Positions 14,976 to 23,114 of a stretch of DNA of 64,000 nt are shown one piece after another. Position 1 is the first letter of the stretch; the number at the start of each line of letters is the position of its first letter. The notes beneath the pieces are model-generated. The model searched no databases and was not told where the DNA came from. It worked only from the letters and a program-made list of their open reading frames with translations. This DNA comes from Gordoniibacillus chartarius (GTDB taxonomy: Bacteria; Bacillota; Bacilli; Paenibacillales; NBRC-103111): assembly GCF_042432825.1 (NCBI RefSeq), contig NZ_JBHLWN010000077.1, forward strand, positions 325,300 to 389,299, written 5' to 3'. The position numbers and the translations under genes are program-made.

Positions 14976-16445
14976 TTACGCTTTCACCGGCAGCGCGGCC
15001 GGCTGCTTGCGGCGCAGCAGCAAAAACGTCAGCGGAAGCGCGAGCAGCACGATGACCGTCGCGACGAAGTACACATCGTTCACGCTTGAGGTGAACGACT
15101 GCGCTTGAATGAGCGCCGCCTGCTTCGCATCGGGAGCAGCGGCGTTCCCCGCCCCCTTGGCCAGCTCGGCGCTATGGACCGTCATTCGAGCAACGAGCAG
15201 CGACGTGAACAGGCCGATCGAGAACGAGCCGAACCCTTGCCGAATCCAGTTGTTGGCGGAAGACGCATGACCGCTCAGCACGCGAGGAATGACTTCCATT
15301 CCCGCATTCGTCGCCGGCATCGTCGCCAGAGATATGCCGACGTTGCGGACAGCCATCCAAAACATGATATAGGCTTTCGACGTATCGAGGTGCAGATGGC
15401 CCATCGCATACGTGCCGACGCCCATCAGGATGACGCCGGACACGATGAGCGCGACCGGTCCTACCCTCTTGTACAGCGCGCCGGTGAGCGGCATGCAGGC
15501 GGCCATGGCAAGCGACGCCGGAAGCAGGATCAAGCCGGTATCCATGGCGGACAGCCGCTGTATATTTTGCAGGAAGAGCGGTGTCAAATACGTTCCCGAG
15601 TACAGGCTGATCGTCACAATGCAGCTAAGAATCAAGCTCAGCGTATAGCGGAACTCCTTGAACACCGATAAGTTCAGCAGCGGATGCTCCGTCGTCAGCT
15701 CGCGCCAAATGAAGGCTCCCAGCATAACGAAGCCGAACGCGATCAGGCCGACGATCTGAATCGACGCCCAGCCCCATGTATTTCCTTCGCTGAAGGCCAG
15801 CAGCAGCGCCGTAGAAGCGGCCAACGCCGTCACGAAGCCGATGCCGTCGAAGGAAGGGGTGCGGCCGACCCGGTAAAAAGGAATCAAGCGGAAGGCGAGC
15901 AGTGTCGCCAGTACCCCGAACGGGATATTAATGTAGAACAGCCACCGCCAATCGAAGCGTTCGACAAGCCAGCCCGCCAGCGTAGGACCGATGGCCGGCG
16001 CCAGCATGGCGCACAAGCTCCATAAGCTCAGCGCGAATGCCTGCCTTTCCCGCGGAATCACCTGATAGATGATCGTCATCGTCGTCGGCATGACAATTCC
16101 GCTGAAGGCGCCCTGCAAGATCCGAAAGGCGATGAGCGACTCCATATTCCAGGCTAGTGCGCATGCCATGGACATGAGCGTAAACCCTAATAGCGAAATG
16201 CCATACACAAGCTTTGCGCTAAATTTGTCGGACAAGTACCCGCAAAGAGGAGCAACGATGCCCGTGGCGAGCATAAATCCGGTTAACGTCCATTGTGCGG
16301 CGTTAAGCGGCGATCCGAAATCCTCCATCAAGACGGGCAGCGCGACGTTGATCGTGCTAATCCCCAAAATGGCCAAAAACGAGCCGCAAACGATGGCCAG
16401 CATAATCGGGCCGAAAGGCATCGTCTTTTGTTGACTCAATTCCAT
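14976..16445 (-). CDS. MFS drug:H+ antiporter, DHA2 (EmrB/QacA) family, 14 membrane segments
   Basis: 489 aa. Hydrophobic segments cover the whole length, consistent with 14 TM helices. Motif A follows TM2 (GYLSDKFSAKLVYG) and an antiporter motif C sits in TM5 (APAIGPTLAGWL). An internal loop carries the D-G motif (PSFDGIGF). Known DHA2 members export drugs, dyes, bile salts or peptides using the proton gradient. The gene follows a marR-family gene by 30 bases on the same strand, the usual arrangement for an inducible multidrug pump repressed by its own MarR protein. A role in exporting the nearby lipopeptide is possible but unsupported, since 3 kb of other genes intervene. Confidence 0.93.
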   Translation of the reverse strand: MELSQQKTMPFGPIMLAIVCGSFLAILGISTINVALPVLMEDFGSPLNAAQWTLTGFMLATGIVAPLCGYLSDKFSAKLVYGISLLGFTLMSMACALAWNMESLIAFRILQGAFSGIVMPTTMTIIYQVIPRERQAFALSLWSLCAMLAPAIGPTLAGWLVERFDWRWLFYINIPFGVLATLLAFRLIPFYRVGRTPSFDGIGFVTALAASTALLLAFSEGNTWGWASIQIVGLIAFGFVMLGAFIWRELTTEHPLLNLSVFKEFRYTLSLILSCIVTISLYSGTYLTPLFLQNIQRLSAMDTGLILLPASLAMAACMPLTGALYKRVGPVALIVSGVILMGVGTYAMGHLHLDTSKAYIMFWMAVRNVGISLATMPATNAGMEVIPRVLSGHASSANNWIRQGFGSFSIGLFTSLLVARMTVHSAELAKGAGNAAAPDAKQAALIQAQSFTSSVNDVYFVATVIVLLALPLTFLLLRRKQPAALPVKA

Positions 16446-16475
16446 TCCTCCAACTCTCCTATCCCTTATCTTTTT

Positions 16476-16892
16476 CTAGTTCAATAATTTGCCGAGCAAA
16501 CGTTCAAATTGCTCAACTTCTTCCGCGTCCAGCTTGTTCCACAACCGGTCTATGACCTCATTGACCTTGACGTCGATACGGGCAAGCAGCGCTTCGCCGG
16601 ATTCCGTAATGCGAAGCAGCACCGCACGCCGGTCGGACGGCTGCGGGAGCCGCTCGGCCCAACCGCTCTCGACGAGCTTATTCGCCAAATTCGTCACGGC
16701 CGGCAGCGTAACATAGATTCGCTCTGCGAGCTCCGTACAGCTGCAGGAGCCCTCGTCCCGCAAAATCGTCAGCATCGTATATTGCGCATTCGAAATGCCC
16801 TCGTTGATGTTCCGCGAGTATTCGTTCTTCGTTTTCCTGATTAACAGCCGGAAACGATGCGACAGCTCGCGTCGAATCGATTCATCGCCCAA
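16476..16892 (-). CDS. MarR family transcriptional regulator
   Basis: 138 aa from the TTG at 16892, preceded by AAGGAGG at good spacing. The frame stays open upstream with an ATG at 16916, but that lacks a ribosome binding site. A winged helix is visible: CTELAERIYVTLPAVTNLAN as recognition helices, then the wing with conserved DRRAVLLRIT. The C-terminal helix (EVEQFERLLGKLL) would form the dimer interface. It is the first gene of a two-gene unit with the DHA2 pump and probably represses that unit until a phenolic or toxic ligand binds. Confidence 0.92.
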   Translation of the reverse strand: MGDESIRRELSHRFRLLIRKTKNEYSRNINEGISNAQYTMLTILRDEGSCSCTELAERIYVTLPAVTNLANKLVESGWAERLPQPSDRRAVLLRITESGEALLARIDVKVNEVIDRLWNKLDAEEVEQFERLLGKLLN

Positions 16893-17078
16893 CCTCCGCC
16901 CTCCTTGTTCAATCATTAAATAGTTCAAAGACTTAATTATCCACCGAAAAAGTTTACCTCCGATGCGAGAAAATGTAAAGCCGCCCGTTACAACGTTCAG
17001 AACATTGATCGACAATATCGGCATATTCTAAAGATTCGCCAAAACCCGCAAGGACGAGCAGGATTTTGCCCCGATTCG

Positions 17079-18068
17079 GTGAAACTATTTTGTATTCGAC
17101 AGGAAAAGTTTGGAATAAAGGGGTTGTTGATTACGGTATACGCAATCGCTCAAACGGCTGCTTACGCTCTGCCGTTCATTCTGCTGCAGACGACAGTTAT
17201 GTGGCGAATCCGTTTGATTCGCACCCGCATCGACCGGACGTTCCTGATTTCATGGTTAACGTTCGCCTGGCTGTTCGTAATCATGTGCTTTGCCGGTGTT
17301 GCCCTGAACATCTTGCTGGCTGTCAGTTTTCTCATGATCGCTGTGCTGACTTACGCGCATTTCCGCTGCCTGTCGCTGGTCAAAGCCGAGCTTGCCCGGT
17401 CCGATAAGCTGAGAACGATCAGCGCGCTTGCCGCCGGTGTCTCGCATGAAGTACGAAACCCGATTACCGTAACCCGCGGCTTTATCTCCCTGCTCAAACA
17501 GCCGGATCTTTCGGATGACAAGAAGAATGTCTATACCGCCCTGGCGCTGGAGGAGCTTGATCGCGCGAAACAAATTATTACCGATTATTTGGCGTTCGCC
17601 CGGCCTTCGCCGCAACAGTTGGAAGCGCTTCACTTAGAAGAGGAGCTCAGCTACGTCAAGCAAGTACTGCAGCCGCTCGCCAGCCTGAACCAGATTGAAC
17701 TGACCGTCCGTATCGAGGATGCACTGCTTTGGGGCGATCGGGTCCAGCTGCGGCAAGCCTTCATTAACTTGCTGAAAAATGCTATCGAAGCCGTTCAACC
17801 TTACGGAAAAGTGGAAGCGCATTCAACCGTGCGCGGCAATCAGGTATGCATTGTGATCCAGGATAATGGCGCCGGCATGGCGCCCGAGGACGTGCAACGA
17901 ATCGGCGAGCCGTTCTTCACGACGAAGGAAGGCGGCACCGGACTAGGCATGATGGTCGTCTTTGCGGTCGTCAAATCGTTCAGGGGGACAGTAGACCTGC
18001 AGAGCGAACCTGGGAGAGGCAGCAGATTTACGGTAACTTTGCCTTTGCACAAAAGAGAAGACCTGTAA
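17079..18068 (+). CDS. Membrane sensor histidine kinase, sporulation-kinase-like, short sensor region
   Basis: 329 aa. Two or three TM segments (residues about 15-40 and 54-94) carry no extracellular domain. H-box SHEVRNPIT puts the phospho-accepting His at 123; then N-box NLLKNAIEAV, G1 DNGAGM, an F-box (GEPFFTTKEGG) and G2 GTGLGMMVV. The H-box and catalytic domain resemble Bacillus phosphorelay kinases such as KinB/KinD. No response regulator gene is adjacent, as expected for orphan phosphorelay kinases feeding Spo0F. The GTG start at 17079 has only a weak ribosome binding site and the membrane part is shorter than KinB's, so the N-terminus may be misplaced or truncated. Confidence 0.85.
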   Translation: MKLFCIRQEKFGIKGLLITVYAIAQTAAYALPFILLQTTVMWRIRLIRTRIDRTFLISWLTFAWLFVIMCFAGVALNILLAVSFLMIAVLTYAHFRCLSLVKAELARSDKLRTISALAAGVSHEVRNPITVTRGFISLLKQPDLSDDKKNVYTALALEELDRAKQIITDYLAFARPSPQQLEALHLEEELSYVKQVLQPLASLNQIELTVRIEDALLWGDRVQLRQAFINLLKNAIEAVQPYGKVEAHSTVRGNQVCIVIQDNGAGMAPEDVQRIGEPFFTTKEGGTGLGMMVVFAVVKSFRGTVDLQSEPGRGSRFTVTLPLHKREDL

Positions 18069-18078
18069 TCGGTGCAAG

Positions 18079-18105
18079 CGCCGCTTTCCGAGCGGCGTCC
18101 GTTTT
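18079..18105 (+). terminator. Terminator after the histidine kinase
   Basis: Perfect 7-bp stem CGCCGCT / AGCGGCG with a five-base loop, followed by TCCGTTTT, ten bases after the kinase stop. Confidence 0.65.
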
Positions 18106-18128
18106 GCCGACCCGGCAGTTCGCAACAG

Positions 18129-18169
18129 CCCTGCGCCCACTCTATGTTTGGAGAGGCGTCAGGGTTTTT
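18129..18169 (+). terminator. Second, stronger terminator after the histidine kinase
   Basis: Long stem CCCTG(C)GCC...GGCG(T)CAGGG, extended by ACTC/GAG pairs inside, followed by TTTTTATTTT. It backs up the hairpin at 18079 and isolates the region that follows. Confidence 0.75.
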
Positions 18170-18190
18170 ATTTTGGCTATAATTACGCCG

Positions 18191-18217
18191 TTGCACGCAT
18201 CCTTTTTTGTGTATAAT
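18191..18217 (+). promoter_or_regulatory. Candidate sigma-A promoter
   Basis: TTGCAC at 18191 and TATAAT at 18212, separated by 15 bases, a perfect -10 but short spacing. It lies right after a terminator and before the small frame at 18253. An inverted repeat GAATTG...CAATTC sits at the expected transcription start (18218-18236). Confidence 0.4.
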
Positions 18218-18252
18218 GAATTGACTGCCTCAATTCTCATATAGGAGCAACG

Positions 18253-18399
18253 CTGCAAGAGCATTTTTGGAGGGTTTCAAGATGCCGGGAAGCGGAAGCG
18301 ATTGTATCGGAACTGTCGCGGAAATCCGTTTGGCCGTTTACCAATACACGCGGTATGCTGCAGAAGATCAAAGAGGTGCTTGACGATTGCCGGCAGTGA
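18253..18399 (+). CDS. Candidate 48-aa protein with a CTG start, or gene remnant
   Basis: An open frame of 48 codons ends in TGA at 18397-18399. The translation is protein-like, with a charged amphipathic helix (CREAEAIVSELSRK), an aromatic turn (VWPFTNTRG) and a second helix (MLQKIKEVLDDC). No ATG, GTG or TTG is in frame before codon 35. AGGAG lies five bases before the CTG at 18253, and a promoter-like TTGCAC/TATAAT is 36 bases upstream. Either it is a small gene using a rare CTG start or the 3' end of a decayed gene. I recognise no family. Confidence 0.35.
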   Translation: MQEHFWRVSRCREAEAIVSELSRKSVWPFTNTRGMLQKIKEVLDDCRQ

Positions 18400-18586
18400 A
18401 ATAGCTTATATCTATCATCCATATAACAAACTAATATTTGAATCTATAAATAATAGTGATACACTATGATATGATTATGTTGAACCAGAAAAGTCGTATG
18501 AAGAGGTCGCGCCCTGGCTTACTGTAGTGCCTAAGATGGTGCGCCTACTTCCATTCTGCAAATCTTAGGATATAAGGACGGTAACT
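18400..18586 (+). promoter_or_regulatory. AT-rich leader with a candidate mqo promoter
   Basis: TTGAAT at 18438-18443 and TACACT at 18460-18465 with 16-base spacing. The region is markedly AT-rich compared with its surroundings, and the leader to the mqo start is about 115 bases. No riboswitch structure was recognised. Confidence 0.35.
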
Positions 18587-20101
18587 ATGAGCAAGCAAAC
18601 GAAAACAGACGTTATCTTAATTGGTGCCGGGATCATGAGTGCGACATTGGGGTCGCTGCTGAAGGAACTAGCACCGGACTGGAACCTTAAAGTGTTTGAA
18701 CGGCGCGCAACTGCTGGGGAAGAAAGCTCCAACGAATGGAATAATGCGGGAACAGGCCACGCTTCCCTGTGCGAGCTGAACTATACCACAGAGAAACAGG
18801 ACGGTTCCATAGATATTAGCAAAGCTGTCAAAGTGAACGAAGAGTTTCAAGTATCCAAGCAGTTTTGGTCTTATTTGGTCAAGAGCAATCTCATTCGGAA
18901 CCCGCGGGACTTTGTCGTACCGGTCCCTCATATGAGTTTTGTACAAGGCGAGCAAGACGTAAAGTTTTTGAAAAAGCGGTTTGAAGCGATGTCCGCCAAT
19001 CCGTTGTTCAAAGGAATGGAATATTCCGACGATCCGGCGAAGCTGAAGGAATGGATTCCGCTGATGATGAAGGACCGGACCGTGAACAAGCCGATTGCGG
19101 CAACGAGAATCGAATCCGGTACCGATGTGAATTTCGGCGCATTAACGCGCATTTTGTTCGCCCATTTGAAAAATCAGAACGTCGATATCCGTTACAATCA
19201 AAATGTCGATGATATTAAACGTACCGGAGACGGCCTGTGGGAATTGAAGGTACGCAATATTGGCACCGGTAACGTGGAGCGCCATACGGCCAAATTCGTC
19301 TTTATCGGCGGCGGCGGCGGCAGCCTCCATTTGCTGCAAAAGTCCGGTATCCAGGAAGGCAAAGGAATCGGCGGCTTCCCGGTCAGCGGACTGTTCATGG
19401 TGTGCAAGAACCCGGAGGTCGTAGCGCAGCATCGTGCCAAAGTATACGGCAAGGCTTCGGTCGGCGCCCCTCCGATGTCCGTACCGCACCTTGACACAAG
19501 GGTGATCGACAAGCAGGAATCGTTGTTCTTCGGTCCGTTTGCGGGCTTCTCGCCCAAGTTTTTGAAGTTCGGCTCCATGTTCGATCTGATCACTTCCGTG
19601 AAGCCGCACAATCTGTTAACGATGCTGGCGGCCGGCGTGAAGAACGTCCCGCTGACCACATACTTGATCAAGCAAGTCATGCTGTCGAAGGAACAGCGCA
19701 TGGAAGCGCTGCGCGAGTTCGTGCCTAACGCCAGAAGCGAAGATTGGGAGCTTGTTGTGGCAGGCCAGCGCGTGCAAATTATTAAAGATACCGCGGCCGG
19801 CAAAGGAACGCTACAATTCGGTACGGAAGTCATTAGTGCCGCCGACGGCTCGGTCGCTGCCTTGCTCGGCGCATCTCCGGGTGCTTCCACCGCCGTTTCC
19901 GTCATGCTGCAGGTCATTGAACGCTGCTTCCCGCAGCACATCAAAACGTGGGAGCCGAAACTCAGAGAAATGATTCCTTCTTATGGCCTTTCACTGCTCA
20001 AACACACGGATCTGATCCGCGACATTCATACGTCGACGGCTCAGACACTCGGCCTAAGCGATGAAGTGCCGGTGCAAATCGGACACCGAACCGTATCGTA
20101 A
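18587..20101 (+). CDS. mqo: Malate:quinone oxidoreductase
   Basis: 504 aa, the usual Mqo length. FAD-binding motif ILIGAGIMSATLGSLL at residues 10-25; family signatures SSNEWNNAGTGHASLCELNYT, then FGPFAGFSPKFL, and a C-terminal DEVPVQIG. The enzyme is a membrane-associated FAD protein that oxidises L-malate to oxaloacetate and passes electrons to menaquinone. It serves as an irreversible TCA-cycle step alongside or instead of NAD-malate dehydrogenase. Single-gene unit with its own promoter region and terminator; AAGGACGG precedes the ATG. Confidence 0.97.
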   Translation: MSKQTKTDVILIGAGIMSATLGSLLKELAPDWNLKVFERRATAGEESSNEWNNAGTGHASLCELNYTTEKQDGSIDISKAVKVNEEFQVSKQFWSYLVKSNLIRNPRDFVVPVPHMSFVQGEQDVKFLKKRFEAMSANPLFKGMEYSDDPAKLKEWIPLMMKDRTVNKPIAATRIESGTDVNFGALTRILFAHLKNQNVDIRYNQNVDDIKRTGDGLWELKVRNIGTGNVERHTAKFVFIGGGGGSLHLLQKSGIQEGKGIGGFPVSGLFMVCKNPEVVAQHRAKVYGKASVGAPPMSVPHLDTRVIDKQESLFFGPFAGFSPKFLKFGSMFDLITSVKPHNLLTMLAAGVKNVPLTTYLIKQVMLSKEQRMEALREFVPNARSEDWELVVAGQRVQIIKDTAAGKGTLQFGTEVISAADGSVAALLGASPGASTAVSVMLQVIERCFPQHIKTWEPKLREMIPSYGLSLLKHTDLIRDIHTSTAQTLGLSDEVPVQIGHRTVS

Positions 20102-20112
20102 TAACTCCATGA

Positions 20113-20143
20113 GGCTGCTGACATGTGTCGGCGGCCTTTTTTT
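20113..20143 (+). terminator. Terminator of mqo
   Basis: Stem GGCTGCTGACA / TGTCGGCGGCC with a two-base loop, followed directly by seven T residues, 12 bases after the mqo stop. Confidence 0.9.
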
Positions 20144-20402
20144 GCTTTCCGAACGAATCCGGCAGCACATATGACCTTGTTGCTCTTTCCATGCGCGTCA
20201 CTGCCAGCAACACCGTTTCGGACCTTGTTATCCTCACGGACGCATCTGCTTGCAAGTAAGTTCCCCTCGTTAATCCTCTGTTATCCCTTTCCCTGACTTG
20301 GGTGTACCGGCTGCACACTACGATGGCTCCATCAGTTGACTTGCTTCAATTCGTGACTTACTATAAAAAAAGAAGCGACATGGGCAAAGGAGGCTGAAAC
20401 GC

Positions 20403-21407
20403 TTGGAAAACGACTTGCTGCGAAGCTGTCAATCCGATTCAACGATGCATTTCTGTCCGGTTTCGTTACGAAAATACGGAGCATGGTTCTGGGGATCCAT
20501 TTTGGTCCTGTCATTTATTTCCGTCATACTGAACGTTTGGCTTCAGGAGCCTCTTCTTTTGGTGCTGCTGTCGTTTCCGGTCGCGTATTTGGCGATGAGC
20601 CTGCTCCCGTTGCAGTGGACGGCATTGGCTGCCGCCGTTCTGATCGGTACGATCCCGTTATACGCCGAACCGTCGCCGCCGCTCTGGATCGCCATGCTTG
20701 GACTGGCCGGTCTGTTCGCGGTTATCAAGCGGGTTGTTTACATATCGGGACGCAATTTTAATCAAAAGCAGGCAAACGACGAGCTGCTGCTGAATACGGT
20801 GCTTTCATTCGCCAAGACGATTGATGCTCGCGATCCGTACACAGCTTTTCACTCAAACAATGTAGCGAATTATGCAAAATCCATTGCGGAAGAAATGCGG
20901 CTGCCCCGGCAGCAAATCCAGTCGATTTATTTGGCCGGCCTCATCCACGACATCGGTAAAATCGGGACGCCCGAGACGATCCTGCAAAAAGAAGGCCGAT
21001 TGACCGACGAGGAGTTCGAGACGATGAAGAGGCATGCCGAGGACGGCTACGAAATTGTCAAAGGCATGAAGGCATTGCGGGACATCGGGGTTCCCGATAT
21101 GGTGCGCCATCATCATGAACGAATCGACGGCCGCGGCTACCCGCTTGCTCTGAAGGGAGACGAAATTCCGCTCGGCGCGCGCATTTTGGGTGTGGCTGAC
21201 GCCTTTGACGCGATGACGACGAACCGTTCGTACCGGGCCAAGCTGTCCGTGGAGACGGCAGCTTCCGAGCTCGAGCGGCACAAAGGCACGCAATTCGATC
21301 CTGCGGCAGCGGAGGCGTTCCTCGCCGTGCTTCGCCGCGAGGGCAAGCTGGCCCCTGCGGCAGACGACAGCTACGCGCCTGCGCTGGTTATGGCTGCGTC
21401 CCGCTAA
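20403..21407 (+). CDS. HD-GYP domain membrane protein, probable cyclic-di-GMP phosphodiesterase
   Basis: 334 aa from a TTG start at 20403, with AAAGGAGG nine bases upstream. About four hydrophobic segments lie in residues 27-112. The HD-GYP domain follows, with metal/catalytic HDIGKIG at 182-188 and HHERIDGRGYP at 237-247. Unusually, the sensor part is only the membrane bundle. HD-GYP proteins hydrolyse c-di-GMP to pGpG or GMP, or other cyclic dinucleotides. Monocistronic, with a strong terminator behind it. A diguanylate cyclase lies at 58008-59450, but no direct link is implied. Confidence 0.9.
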   Translation: MENDLLRSCQSDSTMHFCPVSLRKYGAWFWGSILVLSFISVILNVWLQEPLLLVLLSFPVAYLAMSLLPLQWTALAAAVLIGTIPLYAEPSPPLWIAMLGLAGLFAVIKRVVYISGRNFNQKQANDELLLNTVLSFAKTIDARDPYTAFHSNNVANYAKSIAEEMRLPRQQIQSIYLAGLIHDIGKIGTPETILQKEGRLTDEEFETMKRHAEDGYEIVKGMKALRDIGVPDMVRHHHERIDGRGYPLALKGDEIPLGARILGVADAFDAMTTNRSYRAKLSVETAASELERHKGTQFDPAAAEAFLAVLRREGKLAPAADDSYAPALVMAASR

Positions 21408-21416
21408 CTACGATGA

Positions 21417-21461
21417 CGGCAAGTACGGCCGCTTCATTCCCCCGTACTTGCCGATTTTTTT
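21417..21461 (+). terminator. Strong terminator after the HD-GYP gene
   Basis: Twelve-pair stem CGGCAAGTACGG / CCGTACTTGCCG followed by ATTTTTTT. It sits between convergent genes; the minus-strand gene ends four bases away. Confidence 0.9.
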
Positions 21462-21465
21462 ACGT

Positions 21466-21876
21466 TCAATCAAAGAATCGCTCCATCACGACATAATCGA
21501 TTCCGCCTTTTGTAAACGTTTGTTCCGTTGCGGTTAGTCCGAATTTCTCATAAAATGGCGCCTTGTCGCGTCTGGCATTGCAAAAGATCCGCTTTACACC
21601 CGCCGCCTGAGCAATTCCAAGCGCATATGACAGCAGCATGCTGCCATATCCTTTATTTTGATAAGGGACTGCGGTTGCGAATTTCCGGAACTGTGCCTCC
21701 GTGCCTTGTACGAACAGCGATACGACCGAGATAAGCCGCTCTTCCTCCATAAGCCCGTAATGCGTTCCTTCTTCATCGTCGGCCAGCTTGACATAATCCA
21801 GTTCCTTATCCGGCCACATCACTTCATGACGCAGCTGCCACGCTTGTTCTTTCGGAATGATGCGAATTTCCTCCAC
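21466..21876 (-). CDS. GNAT family N-acetyltransferase
   Basis: 136 aa. The acetyl-CoA binding motif A is visible as PYQNKGYGSMLLSYAL (Q/RxxGxG/A type), and motif B as IFCNARRDKAPFYEKFGL. Similar in size and layout to YitI/ElaA-type GNAT proteins that acetylate small molecules or protein N-termini. Monocistronic and convergent with the HD-GYP gene. Substrate unknown. Confidence 0.9.
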   Translation of the reverse strand: MEEIRIIPKEQAWQLRHEVMWPDKELDYVKLADDEEGTHYGLMEEERLISVVSLFVQGTEAQFRKFATAVPYQNKGYGSMLLSYALGIAQAAGVKRIFCNARRDKAPFYEKFGLTATEQTFTKGGIDYVVMERFFD

Positions 21877-22097
21877 AGCTTCTGCTCCCCCAGTACAAGT
21901 ATTCTTCCACTGTATGCCCTGTCCTCATTATGACATATCGAACCGGACTCAATCTACGCGCCCTCCCTCCCCTGACATCGAAATTGAATACACTTAGACT
22001 GCAGCTGTAGCGCTCCGGGCACCGATATCACGCCCATACCGAATTATGCTACTATGGGAGCAGCACATCGGCACAACCGATAGGGGGATTCTGTTCT

Positions 22098-23012
22098 ATG
22101 AGCAAGATCGTTGTTGCAGGCAGCATCAATATGGACATCGTCAATCGTGTCCGCCGTCATCCAAAGCCCGGCGAGACGATTCACGGACTCGGCACCGCCT
22201 ACCATCCCGGCGGCAAAGGCGCCAATCAGGCTGTTGCCGCCGCACGCGCAGCCGGACATACGGACACCGCGGTTATGATCGGCGCTGTCGGCACGGACGC
22301 CTTCGGCAGCGTACTGCTGAACGCGCTGAGAGATAGAGGTGTCCGTACCGAACACGTACGCGCGGTAGACGGCTCTTCCGGACTCGCTTTCATCACGGTG
22401 AGCGAAGACGGCGAGAACAATATTATTTTAAACACCGGGGCGAACGGCTTCGTGGCCGCTGAGCAGCTGACCGACGACGTATGGCGCGGCGCTGCTGCAA
22501 TTTTACTGCAGAACGAAATACCATGGGAAACGAACCGGGCCATCCTGCATCTAGCCGCCGAACGAGGCGTCCCCGTCTATGTCAATCCCGCACCGGCGTT
22601 CCGCCTCCCGGACAGCGAGATGACCTACGTTTCTTGTCTGATCCTGAACGAATCGGAAGCGGAGCTTATGACCGGCATTCCCGTAACCGGTCCCGTTCAA
22701 GCGGAGGAAGCCGCCGGCGCCCTGCTGGCGCGCGGTGTCCGATCGGTTATCGTGACGCTCGGCCGCCACGGCTCGGTGTACGTAGGACCGGAGGGCAGCA
22801 TAAGGACTCCGGCATTTCCCGTACAGCCCGTAGATACGACTGCCGCCGGCGACACGTTCATTGGCGCCTACGCCGCCGCCCGCGCCGAGGGCATGCCGCT
22901 GCATTCCGCTCTTCGCTTCGCTTCCGCAGCAGCTGCACTGACGGTAACTCGCGAAGGCGCTCAATCATCCATTCCGTCACGCTCCGACATTGACGAGCTG
23001 ATGAGGGCTTGA
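22098..23012 (+). CDS. rbsK: Ribokinase (PfkB family)
   Basis: 304 aa. The N-terminal GSINMDIV and GGKGANQAVAAARA are typical of ribokinase rather than fructokinase or KdgK, and the C-terminal ATP/anion-hole motif is DTTAAGDTFIGAY. Phosphorylates D-ribose at O5 with ATP. The start has GGGGGA upstream. No rbs transporter or repressor is adjacent. It lies 102 bases before kduI on the same strand but is separated from it by a promoter-like sequence, so it may be its own unit or supply a sugar kinase to the uronate cluster. Confidence 0.88.
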   Translation: MSKIVVAGSINMDIVNRVRRHPKPGETIHGLGTAYHPGGKGANQAVAAARAAGHTDTAVMIGAVGTDAFGSVLLNALRDRGVRTEHVRAVDGSSGLAFITVSEDGENNIILNTGANGFVAAEQLTDDVWRGAAAILLQNEIPWETNRAILHLAAERGVPVYVNPAPAFRLPDSEMTYVSCLILNESEAELMTGIPVTGPVQAEEAAGALLARGVRSVIVTLGRHGSVYVGPEGSIRTPAFPVQPVDTTAAGDTFIGAYAAARAEGMPLHSALRFASAAAALTVTREGAQSSIPSRSDIDELMRA

Positions 23013-23031
23013 TACAAGTCCCTCTTCCCCA

Positions 23032-23060
23032 TTGCCAAAATGCCCAAAACGGAGTAAAGT
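23032..23060 (+). promoter_or_regulatory. Candidate promoter of the kdu/kdg operon
   Basis: TTGCCA at 23032-23037 and TAAAGT at 23055-23060 with exactly 17 bases between, 55 bases before the kduI start. Confidence 0.4.
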
Positions 23061-23074
23061 GAACGTATATGCAC

Positions 23075-23092
23075 CATATTTAAACCAATATG
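23075..23092. promoter_or_regulatory. Inverted repeat upstream of kduI, candidate operator
   Basis: CATAT...ATATG with an 8-base spacer, just downstream of the candidate promoter and upstream of the kduI ribosome binding site. The position suits a repressor operator, for example for the DeoR-type protein encoded two genes downstream. Two 5-base arms are weak evidence. Confidence 0.25.
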
Positions 23093-23114
23093 AACCCAAA
23101 AGGAGCGATTTTGA

